Assembly (NCBI GenBank): GCA_951799425.1
Contig: OX637404.1
Location: forward strand, 23,549,045 to 23,613,044
DNA: 64,000 nucleotides
Source: Ilex aquifolium
Taxonomy: Eukaryota; Streptophyta; Magnoliopsida; Aquifoliales; Aquifoliaceae
Reading direction: 5' to 3'
Below are positions 11,747 through 24,586 of this stretch, one piece after another; the first letter of the stretch is position 1; each line of letters starts with the position of its first letter. Made by a program: the position numbers and the translations under genes. The notes under the pieces were generated by a model. That model saw nothing but the letters and a program-made list of their open reading frames with translations. It was not told the DNA's origin and did no database searches.

Positions 11747-14358
11747 TTAACCGCTCATGTACTCTGAAATGCAGGATGCTGCTCTATGTTGAGGAGGAAG
11801 CATTTTCCACCACTTGACAAAGGTAGATTCATCCAAGAAAATGTCGTTGCGTAGCTCCCCATCACGAACCCAATTGAGTACTTGTTTCTCCAAGGTCAGA
11901 ATTCTCCCCTTCACATCATCAAATGCCTTTGTTCTTAATTCCTCCACCTCAGCCAAGAAACATGACTCCGAGCTCGATCCAACTGGCATTCTCTCAGCGT
12001 GCTCTCGCCATCTTTGTGTGTATCTGTAAAGTTTTGGCCTACCCTTAATCAAGTAAGGTCCAGTGTCATCACCCTTAAAGTGTCTGTAGTAGTTGGCAAT
12101 GTCTAGAGGCTCAACCACTCGCCTATACCTGGTTCCTAGCTCTATCCACTCTTTCTGCCCCTCAAAGTCGTCTGGAAGTTCATACTTTTTTAACATTTCA
12201 ATGATGGGATCCCACGCGTTTGTCAGCTCGACCCTCGTCACATTGGCATAGAAGTCGCTGTCATATTTGTGAAGCTTGAAGGCATCATAATAACCCACAT
12301 TGCGTGCTTCACACTCGGTTTGGTAATCTTGAATCTTTGTTAGTCCTTTTTCAATGGTGACCTTAAGTGAATTTGTCATTTCCTGGTTTTGCAACTTTTT
12401 CTTCTCCATCTCTCCAGCAGCTTGAAGACACAATCTAGCTCCTGTGTTCTGGCATTTCAAGCTCACAAAATTAGGAAGGGTTGTAATCATAATTTTTTTT
12501 TGTGAATTTTATCGGATGAAATTTCATAGTTTCTTAAATATATCAATTATCAAACTTCAAACTGATGAATCTTAAAGCCTCTTCTTATTTGCAATGTTTT
12601 AGATTTCTACAGATTCAGACATAGCAAAGCTTTTGAACTGAAATTGAGAAGTTGACATAGCGAGGAGAGACTCACCAGGCCAAGGTCATTGAGGACTGCG
12701 TCTGTTGTTGCCAAATCGTCTGAATAATCTAGATAAACCACATCTTGCATGTTTAAGCTTTCTTTCACTTCATCTTCATAAATCAGATGTTCTTTGAAGC
12801 TTTTATAAATAACTCCTGCTGCTTCTGCTTCAGAGCTTGGCTGAGCACTGTAAAACAGCAACTGAAGGATAGCGTCCGGATTCCTCGAAACAACCAGTTT
12901 TCCATTTCCAGTGCAGAAGATATAGGTACCAAAAGGTCTATAAGGGCTAACTTCAATGGAGCTAGAGACGGTTTCCAACAGCAAATTTGTGTATCCCATG
13001 AGATTACAAGCAGCATGGCTTGCAACTAATGATGCATTCCTCATGACAGTCTTAAAAAAATTTGAAGCTGTACTGGATATGCCACTGAATTCTTGCTCAA
13101 ACGTTGAGGATTTCGGTTTGAAGAGATCAAGAATTGGTAGGAGTTCTTGTTCAATGGATGAGACGGGACCGAGCATTATACGGGGGACAATATCATATCT
13201 CAGGACAAAATGGAGGAAGTGAGGAGCCCATTTCTCTCTCCCGAGACCATGTTGGAAAATCCGATCACCGACAAGTGGGGACCCAAATGTCACACATTTC
13301 GGAGGAATTGTAGTGGCGTGTGATCTTATGTATTTCTCTAAGAACCAAACGGCTGCAAGGATGGCTATTGCACCGCCTGAGGAGTGCCCTGCAAACACTA
13401 TCTGCCTTCTCTCTGAAACTGCTTTATATACCTAAGATCCAAATTGGACATGCACATGTTAATTTTCTAACTTTGTGATTAGTAGATAATAAGGAATACT
13501 CTTCAGTCTTTGCATTTCTGATGTTTTAACTTTTACTTATCATTCCTCTCGAATCTAATTGCTTCCCCTCAAAATTTGTTGGCCTTGAATATAGAGAGAT
13601 TCATGATTGGGGTTTAGGAGGTCAGATTCTTTTTACTGTCCATTTCTTTTTTCTGCTAAGTTTTACCTTTGATTGCTAATCGATTATACAGGTAGCTTTT
13701 CAGTCAAATTTGTGAAGGGCGTCTGCATCTGCATCTGCATCTAAGTGCATGAGTTTTCCGCTACTTCTGGGTTTGATAAAGGTAAAGATATATATAATTT
13801 TCCTTGGTATATTGTTGTATATCTTACGTTTGGCTTACTGGCTATATTGATCAATGAACAGAACTTCTTTCATTTCAGCATCAGCGAAAAGGAACTAACA
13901 TGGTAATTTTGGAGATTATTGAGAATATAAGGTGAAGCAAATTTATGATTTCTGCAGTGAGTTGACTTTATTTTGTTGTACAAGGAAACTAGAACTCTGA
14001 CAAGTAATAATGGTTGAATTATAATGGGTACCTCAACTTCCAGCGATGATTTTGCTTTAATTTCTTCGAATCTGCTATAAAATGCCTCATTCACCGTCGC
14101 GATTTCATCGTTGCCAATGCTTCTGAGAGATGGAGAAAATTCCTGATTGGCTTTCATGTCTCTGAAAGGCTTTCGACTGAACCAATCATCCATAGACCAT
14201 GATCCAGCAAAGCCAAAGATGATGGCAGACAGGTCGCGACTCTTCTCAGAGAGATAAGGCTTCCCAGTAGATTTGTGAGCTTTCATGGCTAGACAACAAG
14301 CTTTCTGTATGAGCTCTTCACTCATTCCTACATTGTTTTCAAACCTCTCTCCCTCCAT
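11747..14358 (-). CDS. EDS1: EDS1 (enhanced disease susceptibility 1), copy A
   Basis: Three exons on the minus strand: 14358-14032, 13431-12676 and 12448-11747. All junctions are GT-AG in phase 0, giving 594 residues, close to the 600-620 usual for EDS1. The N-terminal lipase-like alpha/beta-hydrolase domain has GHSSG with nucleophile position Ser126, Asp189 in LRYDIVPRI and His324 in SFKEH, so the Ser-Asp-His triad is complete. The C-terminal EP domain contains NYYRH, GPYLIKGRPKLYRYTQRW and WWKMLPPQH. EDS1 forms heterodimers with PAD4 or SAG101 and relays signals from TIR-type NLR receptors in cytoplasm and nucleus; enzymatic activity is not needed for this. The exon 3 start at 12448 is the only CAG that keeps the frame. 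It is a tandem-type duplicate of the gene at 40913-43539, about 90% similar by eye, with homologous flanks on both sides. Confidence 0.93.
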
Positions 14359-14359
14359 C

Positions 14360-15650
14360 TTGCCTTTTGGTAATAGCAGTTGCAGCTAGGCTCCTTTTCT
14401 GGCTCTCTGTTCTTTGGTTCTGTTGGAATTTAAGGGGAGATTGTTGATGTTTAAATTACTGGCGTTGCCCTTGTTGTTGAGGTTAGGTTATAATCATAAA
14501 AAGGTATGAATCCTGGAGGTGCATTTAGGGCCTTTTTGTCTTTTGGAACTCGTTGACTTGGGGTTGGAAAGTGTTTGGGAGGATGAAATATCCTACGAAA
14601 TTGCTTCTACCTGCAATGGGTGACCTTTGTACTCGAGCAATACCACTTGTGTATAGTATATTGTCCTATTAATTTTGTCGTTGGACAGCTAGTGGGTTAT
14701 AATATTAGAGAGAATTTGCTATCAATTACGCAATACTAATAAATTTGATCAAGATATTAAATCGAATTATCATTATTATTCGGGGTCGTACAAATGATGC
14801 GTATCCTCTTTATTATTATTATAAAGTTGACCATAAGCTATTGGACTGGTTGGGTTTTTTTTTTCCTTTCAACACAGTCTAAGAATTTGCTATGAAATGC
14901 ATAGCAGGCATCTATGTATTAAGCAGAAGCATATACTATGGCATTTCCCTATGTCTTACCATGTATAATGAATGCTAAATGTCTTTTCTTTTCTTTTTTT
15001 CAACGGTTAAAGATGTTTGGGTCAGTTTATACGCACTTGGATTAATCTCTTCTTTAGTTCGGTCAAAGACAGATCATCTACGTTAAGACTAGAATATTCG
15101 TGAGGGATAATTCCTTCATTACTGGACACAAAGTCTGCCCATGTTGAGGATAGTACTAAATAACAATGTCATTTGGGATAATTTTATTGATAACAGTGAT
15201 TCATAATATAAAATAAAGTCACTCATTAATAAGGTAATTCATGTGATTTCTATCCAAATGGTTTGGATATCTTACATTACGGGTTCTAACTATCATACTC
15301 ACAAATTATTGTTAAATACTATATCTTTATTTTGCGTCCAATAAAGCATCGTGTAGTTTTTTTTTTTTTAATTATTATTTTGATAACCAATAATTATAAA
15401 TACTTCAAACTAAAATTATATTTTTCATGATAATAATAATAATTTTTTTTTATACCATAGTTAAATCCTTCATGTTTATTGAACATAAAAAATTGATTTT
15501 GAGCCCTTCGAGGAAAAGCAAATATTAATATAATGGTGATAACATATCATTACAATCACAGTGTTAACACCAAATTATATAAAATTTATTTATTTATTAT
15601 TATTTTTTTGTGACACCACATGATAGTAACGAAATCTCCATTAATAGGGG
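14360..15650. other. EDS1-A 5' flank, homologous to two other segments
   Basis: Contains the promoter side of EDS1-A. The parts near 14880-14970 and 15120-15240 resemble 25315-25690 and 43855-44165 (shared phrases such as gctaagaaatgcatagcagg, ctgcccatgtt and acaatgtcattt). No gene is present. The promoter has no clear TATA box; a weak tttttatg lies about 140 bp upstream of the ATG. Confidence 0.6.
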
Positions 15651-15915
15651 TGACAATTTTTGATTCAACACGACAACCCGGCTTGATACGAATTGGAATC
15701 GATTATAACTTTTTTTTTTTTTTTTAACTTAACACGAACTCAAATATGATCTGACACTCGCTTAACCTAAAATTGACACTAACCCAATAATGACCGATTA
15801 TCAACCAAACACCGACATGAACCAATAATTTTTTATTTAAATTGACGTGTTCAACCTGTTTCCTCTTTTCACAGTGTATAAAAAAGAAATATATAACACC
15901 GAGTAAGGCGGGCAA

Positions 15916-16283
15916 GGGGTGTCAATTTTTTACTCGAAACACGAACCCGACTCGAACCGAACCCGACACGAACTCGAAAAAAACACGATTAGTTGACACG
16001 ATAATAAATGGGTCAAATTAAGGTTCGACACGAATAACACGATTAATGGGTACTGTAGATAGAAAATAATTATTTAATGAATATTAAATTCTTAAATAAG
16101 AATTTTATAATTTTGTATAATTTTTTAAATAATATTATATTAGTTGTTGTCAAATTAAATAATTTTTTATTAACACGAATATTGACACGAACCCGACACG
16201 TACCGAAATGACACAACACGAAAATAACACGATCGAAAGTGACACGACACGAAACTGACCCAACCCGACACATTTGACACCCC
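15916..16283. mobile_element. MITE with GGGGTGTCAA terminal inverted repeats
   Basis: Starts GGGGTGTCAA and ends TTTGACACCCC, flanked by GGGCAA on both sides (15910-15915 and 16285-16290). The body is packed with cgacacgaac-type motifs. Decayed relatives lie at about 15650-15910, 16480-16810 and 56030-56230. Confidence 0.7.
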
Positions 16284-16350
16284 GGGGCAATGTCCTTACT
16301 TTATCTGACTACACGTCTACCATGGAATATTTTCTACCCATGGGTGGTCA

Positions 16351-16351
<1 letters not shown>

Positions 16352-16380
<29 letters not shown>
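16352..16380 (+). repeat. 29-base poly(C) homopolymer
   Basis: An uninterrupted run of cytosines between ggtca and g at the left and aactttccc at the right. Such tracts are rare in plant genomes and prone to length error. Confidence 0.9.
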
Positions 16381-16382
<2 letters not shown>

Positions 16383-16860
16383 CTTTCCCAGCTTTCAAAT
16401 TTTAGCCACCCACCTTTCACTTTTTCCTTCGGGAAAGTGGTCATACATTCCCATTCCTTATGTCAATCATATCGTATCATTTTTATATTGTGTCACTTTT
16501 AGTCGTATTATTCTTGTGTTGAATTATTTTTTTATTTATGTCAATATTCATATTAATATTCGTGTCAATAAAAAAATTATTTAATTTCACAACTACTTAT
16601 ATAATACTATTTTAAAAAATAAAAAATTTTATTTTATGTCTATAATACTCGTTAATATTTATTTTCTATCTAAAATATCTGTTAATCGTGTAATTCGTGT
16701 CGAACCTTAATTTGATTTATTTATTACTTGTGTCAATTAATCGTGTTATTTTTTATTTGTGTCGAATTGAGTTAATGTTGGGTTCCCGTTGATGGATAAA
16801 ATTAACATCCCTACTCATTTTCGTCCATCAAGCGTGACCTACCTCACGTCTTCTCAGTAG

Positions 16861-17128
16861 GGTGTTAATCGAGCTGAATTTTACGAACTTGAGTTTGAGC
16901 TTGACAAACTTATTTTTCTAAACGGCCCAAAAAATTATTCAAGTTCAACTCGTTTAGAACTTAAACTGAGTTCGATTACATCTACTATTTTACATATAAA
17001 CGAGCTGAGCTTTGCGAGTTTGAACCGAGCCTAAAAAATTGTTCAAGTTCAACTTGTTTAAAACACGAGTCGAACTCGAGTTGAGTTTTATTTGAGCTGA
17101 GCCCGAGTAGCTCATCTCGATTAACACC
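16861..17128. mobile_element. MITE with 13-bp perfect terminal inverted repeats
   Basis: Left end GGTGTTAATCGAG, right end CTCGATTAACACC, exact inverse complements. The interior is rich in gagctcg/gagttcg motifs. A target duplication is not clear. A fragment with similar start lies near 63024. Confidence 0.65.
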
Positions 17129-17197
17129 TCTACTTTTCAGCCATAACCCTTTGTCATCTCGGGGCGGCCCAACATATGTGAGGATTGTAGGTGAAAA

Positions 17198-17354
17198 GAG
17201 TAATGCTATTTGGACTTAAAAACTAGACTTAATAATCACGACCATTGAATAGATAGTGAATCCTAATCAATATTGGGACCCACAGTAAAATCAATTGTTA
17301 TAATTGTCAAGTCTAATTTTCAAGTATAATTTTTAAGTCTATTCAGCGTTGCTC
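17198..17354. mobile_element. short MITE (GAGTAATGCT family)
   Basis: GAGTAATGCTATTTGGACTT at the left pairs imperfectly with agtctattcagcgttgctc at the right. A similar arrangement occurs at 52451-52626, and single ends near 52636 and 56386. Confidence 0.5.
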
Positions 17355-17517
17355 AGGTGGAAATGTTAAAACAAAACTTCAAAGTAATCACCAGTTTATC
17401 AACACGAAAAGAATATACCTAACACATATAATTTAATAATTAAACTAAATAACGAATAAATTTATGAAACAGTAACAATACAATAAATTAATTTTCACAG
17501 AGTAATTAAATTAAATA

Positions 17518-18587
17518 GGATAAATTTCATTGACACCCCCTCGAGATTAACCTAATTTTAGAGACACCCTACCCTTATAATTTTTGGAATGTCATTGCAC
17601 ACCTTACAGATTATTATAAATTCTCACATAATATTCCTGCAATCAACGAAGTTACTAACCTGTAACTTCATTGATTGTACATGAGTTTCACACGTGACAG
17701 AATTTGTGGTGCCATTGGTTCTCTTATAGTGATATACCATATTTATCATCAATGTTAACTTAGATCTGAGATCCATCTTCTCCTTTTATTTATTGGGCAA
17801 AATTCACTCCTCTTTAACAGTAGTATTTCGATATTTAATTTTATCAATTTAACATCAAATATTAATCAATTGACATTTAATTTCATCAATTCAAACATTA
17901 ATTTCATTACACTAACACTAATTTTAACAATTTAACACCAAATTAATATTTAATTTCATCAAATTCACATTTTAAATTTTAATTTTGTCAAATTAACATT
18001 CAATTTATTTAATTTAGAATTTAGTTTCATCAAATTGACATTTAATTTCATTAATTCAATATGAATTTCATCAATTTATTTTTCTTGATGAAATTAAATT
18101 CTAAACTAAATAAATTGAATGTTAATTTGACTTTACTTTGACAAAATTAAATTTTAAAATATTAATTTGATGAAATTAGATATTAATTTGGTCTTGAATT
18201 GAGAAAATTAATGTTAGTGTGATGAAATTAATATTTGAATTAGTGATATTAAATGTCAATTTGATGAAATTGAAGTTCAATTTGATTTTAGTGTGATGAA
18301 ATTAATATTTTAATTAATGATATTAAATGTCAATTTGATAAAATTGAAGTTCAATTTGATACTGATGAAACTAAATTCTAAATTAAATTGGAGTGTGTGT
18401 AGGGTAATTCAGAAACTATAGGAGTTAAAGGGTAAATAATAGGGTTGAATCCTTGAAGGGTAATTCAGTAAAATTACAAATCAGTTTAGTCTGTAATCTA
18501 ACAAGGGGTGACAATGACATTTCAAAAATTATAGGGGATGTCCCTGCAATTAGGTCAATCTCGAAGATGTGTCAATGAAATTTACCC
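17518..18587. mobile_element. fold-back MULE-like MITE, 1.07 kb
   Basis: The first about 90 bp (GGATAAATTTCATTGACA...) are a diverged inverted copy of the last about 90 bp (...TGTCAATGAAATTTACCC). The AT-rich interior is itself largely palindromic. Flanks aattaaata and aattatata match at 8 of 9 positions, as expected for a Mutator-type 9-bp target duplication. Confidence 0.75.
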
Positions 18588-19052
18588 AATTATATATTGT
18601 GAATCATGTAATTTAACTATTAAAATAGAAATTAAAACAAATAATTAAACAAATGTGATTGAACACAATATAAAACAATGAAATCATAGTATAAAACAAT
18701 GAAATTAGACAGAGCTAGCCTCTGAGACATGTTGAAAACGTTGTCCTAAAGCAACTGAACCTACCCACATGAAAGTACTAACAAACTGTATGCAGCGGCT
18801 CCAAGATTCAACTTAGACCCAAAGACAATAACTCCTCAGAGTTCACGTACACTGAAGAGTGTGCATGAATCTGACTCTAATCGAATTGTCCAAATATTGG
18901 CATAATCAAAATACTCAAGAATGTTGAGAAAAACAAGTAATTTTGTGAACAATAAATAAAAATGAATGGTCTACAAGTTTTTGCCGATATGAAACAAAGA
19001 CCAAAAAGTTTTTGGGAGTTTTTTCTTAATTGCCGAATAACACCCTTTAACA
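18588..19052. other. intergenic, no gene seen
   Basis: No repeat structure or credible reading frame recognised. Confidence 0.5.
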
Positions 19053-19299
19053 TCTATATAATAAAGTACAATACAATTCAAATCTCGAAAGATAAATAAA
19101 ATAACTTTTTTTGTCTCGGCTGAGATCTCTTTAAATTTTACTTTAAAGATAATCCGACGGCTAATATTAACACCCCAATTTTAATAAAGAAAATAAGCCC
19201 CTAAATGTGTGTTTGGAATGACTTTTTAAAAGTGTTTCAATAACTTATAGCTTCTTATGAGTACTTTAAAAAAAAAAATTAGTGTTTGAAATCGTCTCA

Positions 19300-20415
19300 C
19301 CACGACCACAACCACTACCACCCCCACTGCCCCACCACCACCACCATCACCGTTGCCACCACCACAACCACCATCCTCACAACCATCACCACTACCATCA
19401 CCGCCGTCGCCACCCCACCACCACCGTCGCTGCCGCGACCACTATTATCGCCACCCCACATCCACCCCCACTGCCACACCACTACCATCACTATCACCAG
19501 CACCGCCGCCATTGCCACCTACCCTCACCACCCCATCACCACCCCCCACGACCATCACCACTACCATAACCATTGTCACCACCCCACCACCACCACTGCT
19601 GCCACCCTCACTCCCACCATCAACGCCACAGGCCTACCACCACCCCCACCCTACCCTCACTGCCCCACCGACACCACCATCATCGCCACCCACCACCAAT
19701 TCTTATCACTGTTGTCCACCGTCACCACCCACCACCCACCACCACCACCATCGTTATCTCATTTTTATATTTATTATCACTATCACCATTATTCCACTAT
19801 TATCGTCGCCCCACTATCAGCACCCACCGCCACCCACTACCACCCGTCGTCGTCCACCATCGTTGTCAGCCACTGTCACCTACCCCAACCACACCTACAA
19901 TTACCACTCGTCATCGTCCACCACTGTCACAGCCACTGTCACCCACCCCCACCACCACTCGTCATCGTCCACCACTGTTGTTAGCCACTGTCACTCACCC
20001 CCACCAAACCTACCGCCACCACCCGTCATCGCCTACCACTACCGCCACCCACTGTCATCCACCCCCACCACATTTACCACCACCACCATTGCCATTCACC
20101 ACCACTCATTACACTGTCGTTCAGAAGCACTCATCATCGCCCACGACCACCATCGTCACTACCCACTACCACAACCCACCACCTCCACCACCACCGTTGT
20201 CATCTCACCACAACCACTGCCAACCACCATTATCGTCGCCCACTACCACCCACACCCACCTTACCATCGTCATCACCCATGACTATCACCACCACCATCG
20301 TCACCCAAAATCCACCACCACCATCACTGTTGTCACTCACGGCTACAACCATCACCGTCTCCCACCACCACTACTGCCACCCATCACCACTACCATCGCT
20401 CACCCCCACTACAAC
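19300..20415 (+). repeat. CAC/CCA trinucleotide-rich tract in Helitron 2
   Basis: About 1.1 kb of imperfect caccaccac/catcgtc repeats, homologous in position and composition to the tract in Helitron 1. The 230-310 codon frames inside are low-complexity artefacts. Confidence 0.85.
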
Positions 20416-20449
20416 CGGTGCTTAAATTCATTTCTCTCTCCTCTATGTT

Positions 20450-23400
20450 TGTGACGCCCCAAAATCCGGGGGTCCGTTGATTACCCATCAACCCGCGGAA
20501 TACCTATAGATACCTAGTATCTCGATATCACAATGTTATGCCCCATTTACCGGGGTCCATAACTTACGAAATTTGGGCAGAGTCTCCTTTGTATGAGGAG
20601 CTCTACCCAATACCCAACCTGTGCAATACACAATTACCAGACCCATCCGAGGTCAAATATAAAGCAATGGCCGCACCGGGTCCATGTATAAGTAAACATT
20701 GGCCACACTGGGTCCAATTAACCATACTTATATAACATACAAGGTTAGATTAACAATTATTCACATATATTCTATTACAATTAATTTGCTTAATTTACAT
20801 GTCAAAGACATAATATTTCAAATGTTTTCACATGAAATAAGGCTAAGACCACATGTCGGCCTTTCTTCAACCATGAGGGCCCAAACTTGAGCCGTGCGTC
20901 GGTGAACCTCCCGCACCTGAAATTGTTCCCGTATAGGGTGAGCCAACGCCCAGTAGAGAAATTCCTACAGAGGCTACTCCTCAACCTATATGCACATGAA
21001 ATATTCACATGCAACATCCATAATTTCCATAACCATTCCAATCAAGAATGCAATTCAATGATGGAATGCCATTAAGCCATGCCGTGAATGAGATGAAATC
21101 CACTCATGTACATCCAACCCGAGTCCACCCCGACTCTCTTTACATGCCAATGCCATATATGTTAAACCGGGCTACCTAAGCCCCATGAATGAGATGAGAC
21201 TCATGTACTCGACCCGAGCCCTTCCCGGCTCCCACACACACAATACGAATGCCAATGTGTACCACATGCTATGAGTGAGATGAGACTCAATCATGTAACA
21301 CAACCCGAGTCCTTCCCGACTCCCACAACACAATGCAATGTGTAATGAACCCGTCTTCGACGGAAAATATGATACTCATTGGATGAGTATATTTTATATC
21401 AAAATCTTGTGTTTCCTTTAGGCAACGGATTTTGGAATTTCACCCTGGCTCCGTAAGCATTACACTTTTGCGGAATTTCACCCCGGGAAGTGTATGAACC
21501 AAGTGGTTTAGGGCTTTTCACCCAAGGAAGTCGTCATGCCCCTTCTTGCTATACCCAACACAAGTTTTCCTTATGCAATGCAATCATGTGACTCCATGTG
21601 ACCATCGGTCCACATTTCCAAGCCCACATATCAACTACCAAACAAGGTGTTGATTAACCATGCACCACCTACACATGCCTCCACTAATGACTAATGTCCA
21701 TGAATGGAGTTACCAATGTCATGCTCTATATGCAATAATGCCAATGAGCAATTTCCATGACCATATGCATTTAATACAACATAGATTGTGGTACAAACAC
21801 CCATGCACAACATCCTTATGACACAATGTCCATGTATGTGATGTTCCCGTACATATACAATGTAATGACCCATTGCTTCTCTCATGCAAGGTTCATATGT
21901 AATGAATGCCATATGAACTGTCTCTACCACATTTCAACATATGGTATTAACAACAACCATGCACACACACACACCACTCATGATGTGAATTCCCCGTGCA
22001 TATGCAATGCGATGTATCATTGCAATAACATTATGTCACATATGTAATGCATGCCATATGGACTAAATTAAACACATATTCCAACATATGTCATGAGAAT
22101 TTATATCCTAAACATAGAATTACCAAATCAATCATAAATTACAAGCATGTTATATCACATTCTATGCATATAACACCCATCATAAGCACATGATTTCGAC
22201 ACATCATAATATCAAGTATGTTATTTCATCAAACAACAACTTCAATCACTCAAGGCATTTCATTAAACACCTTCAAGGCACCAATCATGTAATCACATAA
22301 TTCACTCATATTCATCGTATAACTCAAGAAATCATATTAAGTGATTTCTACCATTGACCATTCGTCAACTCAAGGAAAGATCCATGAATGTCACACAAAC
22401 CGACATCACGTCAATAATATCCCTTTATCCGGGATTTTAACTCACACGTGTAATCTGTGACCCTTTAATCATGTCTAACACACCTCAATATATATATATA
22501 TATATCATTTGAAACCAAAGAACACATAGTGATGAGTGCAAAAGATTGCACAAATCATGTATTTTAGAACCTTGCAATTATGTTGAATGTGTTCGACATC
22601 TCACGAGGAGTATCCCATTTACTGGGTTTATAACTCATTCCGTATTCACCCCAAATATTTCAACTATGTTGGTGAAGATATGAACATGTTACACGAAGAT
22701 TTGGAGGTTTAGAAGTGAAGATATCAAGGTGGTATTGGTGTTTGGTAACAAAGGCACCAACACTAGCACCCCCTGGTGGAAATACCTCTGTTTTTCTCCA
22801 TTTTGACCATGATCCATTCAGAATATGGAAAAGTTCAAAACACAAAAGTTGTAGATCTAGATGTCTTCTGTATTGCGTCAAAATTTCAGCTCAACCCAAC
22901 AGTTGAATCAAAAGTTATGATAATTCTACGACAACTGGTCCGGAGCAGAAAAGTGTGCCGACTTTTCTTCACCCAATTTCTACATCCATTGCAAATCCTT
23001 TCTTACAAGATTTATTTAGCACATTTAGGCACCCTTTTCCCACACTTAACATACACTAATGGTGCATTAAACAAGAGAATTTATCTCAAGTCATGACACC
23101 CATTCTACACCCACTTACTCAAGGCATAAAATAACAATTGCTTTTTAATCCCAATTCACAACTCACATGTTATATATAGCTCATGCTAATAACAAATCAA
23201 TTTTCAAGGGATTTCACAAGTGATTCCGACATATCACATACAACTAAAAAATTGACCTAAGTCATTTCTACACCCTTTCTCTTTTTCATTTCATCAACCC
23301 AAGCTAGGGATTGATTATAAACCATTCCTCATAGGCAATGAACAAGATATATCCATAGCAACAATTCGTGTTTTTATCACATCAACTTGCTCACACGTCA

Positions 23401-24490
23401 CAAGGCACATTAGAATATATCTCATGCCCTCAAAACATCAAGTTCCAAGAATATCACATAAGTAATTTCTTATGTCAATCTTTGCTAAGAATTGGTCTAG
23501 CCTCAAATTTCATACCCATTTCAACTCTTCTCATGCATAGGTGAGTGATACATACCTATTTCACATGCAAAGGTGAGTGATACATATATATACTCTTTAA
23601 TAACCTACACATTTCACATACACTATAGGTAGGAAATGAACCAAGGTAGGAAAATCCCTACCTCTTGTAGCGTGAGAATCCCGTAGGAAGCTCCCAAGAC
23701 CCGAAAACCCAACTCGAAGCTTGATTTCCCAACTCCCGAAATTTCACCTTCGGTGAAATTCGTTGTTTTTGGTACCCACGCGTAGCCTTCGTCGACGTGA
23801 TCACTTCTCCCTTCTAGCTCGACGGAATCCGAGCAACAAAATACAACTCGAATCTTGATCTTCGTATACCCTCATCCGTTCACCTTCGGTGAAACTTGTG
23901 GTTTTTGGTACCCACGCGTAGCCCTCGTCGCGTAGATGAACTTTGCCTTTTGAATCGACGAATTCCGACGGACGGAACTCCAGGAATCGGAGCGGGAAGC
24001 TTGGAGATCAAATTTTTTTTCTCTCTCCCTTCAACGTCTGAACACAGCCAGCTAAAAGGGGTGGAATATCTGATTTTTCAGATATTTAGCCCTTATTTAT
24101 ACTTTTAATTGCGCGGTCCACATTGCACTGCTTATTTTCGACTTTCGGGTCCGTTTTTCGTCCCGAAACGATTCATTAAGTCCCGGATTAAGTCCAAATT
24201 AATTTTATTGGAACTTTAATCCAATTATAAGGAAATTTTATAAAATCCATTATTGGGAACCTTTAAAATTACATTCGCCACGCAGTCGCCTCGAACGACG
24301 TGCAAAAATTCGACTATCTCGGAATTCGACGAAATTTCTAGTGATTACTAGATTTCGCGTTGCGAATCCAATGGCGCACTCCGTTTCCTCATCCGAGGTG
24401 TAGAACATGATTATTTCAAATACGCATAAGGGTGGAGAATTACCATTTTGCCCTTTTTCAGAAAAGGTTCAAATTTTCCCGGGTTTTACA
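20450..24490 (-). mobile_element. giant 4.04-kb solo LTR (chromovirus Tekay/Del-like)
   Basis: The block has ends TGTGACGCCCC and GGGTTTTACA and is flanked by a perfect 5-bp duplication ATGTT (20445-20449 and 24491-24495). Read on the minus strand it begins TGTAAAACCCGGG and has a TATAAATA box at 24101-24094, about 390 bp from its start, which is a sensible U3. No internal gag/pol, primer binding site or second LTR is visible, so it is a solo LTR. Very long LTRs of this kind are known from the Tekay/Del chromovirus lineage; that assignment is from general appearance. Short internal duplications are present, for example tacccacgcgtag at about 23773 and 23910. Confidence 0.8.
24094..24101 (-). 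promoter_or_regulatory. TATA box of the solo LTR
   Basis: TATAAATA on the minus strand, placed as expected in a U3 region read from the 24490 end. Confidence 0.55.
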
Positions 24491-24586
24491 ATGTTTGTGA
24501 TTTGATTTTGGATGTGAATACAAATATATTTATTGTTGATTATTTTTTATTATTATTTTGTGCATTTAGGCACGGGAAATAACTAG

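Larger units (their letters stand above)
19053..24586 (+). mobile_element. non-autonomous Helitron, copy 2 (interrupted)
   Basis: Starts TCTATATAATAAAGT after A (19052) and ends GGCACGGGAAATAACTAG before T (24587), the same ends as the copy at 6159-7538. A short hairpin GTGC-atttag-GCAC precedes the terminus. Removing the inserted LTR (20450-24490 plus one target copy) leaves about 1.49 kb, close to copy 1. No Rep/helicase gene is present. Confidence 0.82.

Noticed and set aside
19282..20454. Reading frames of 230-310 codons in the second Helitron
   Set aside because: Same CAC/CCA composition artefact as in the first Helitron.
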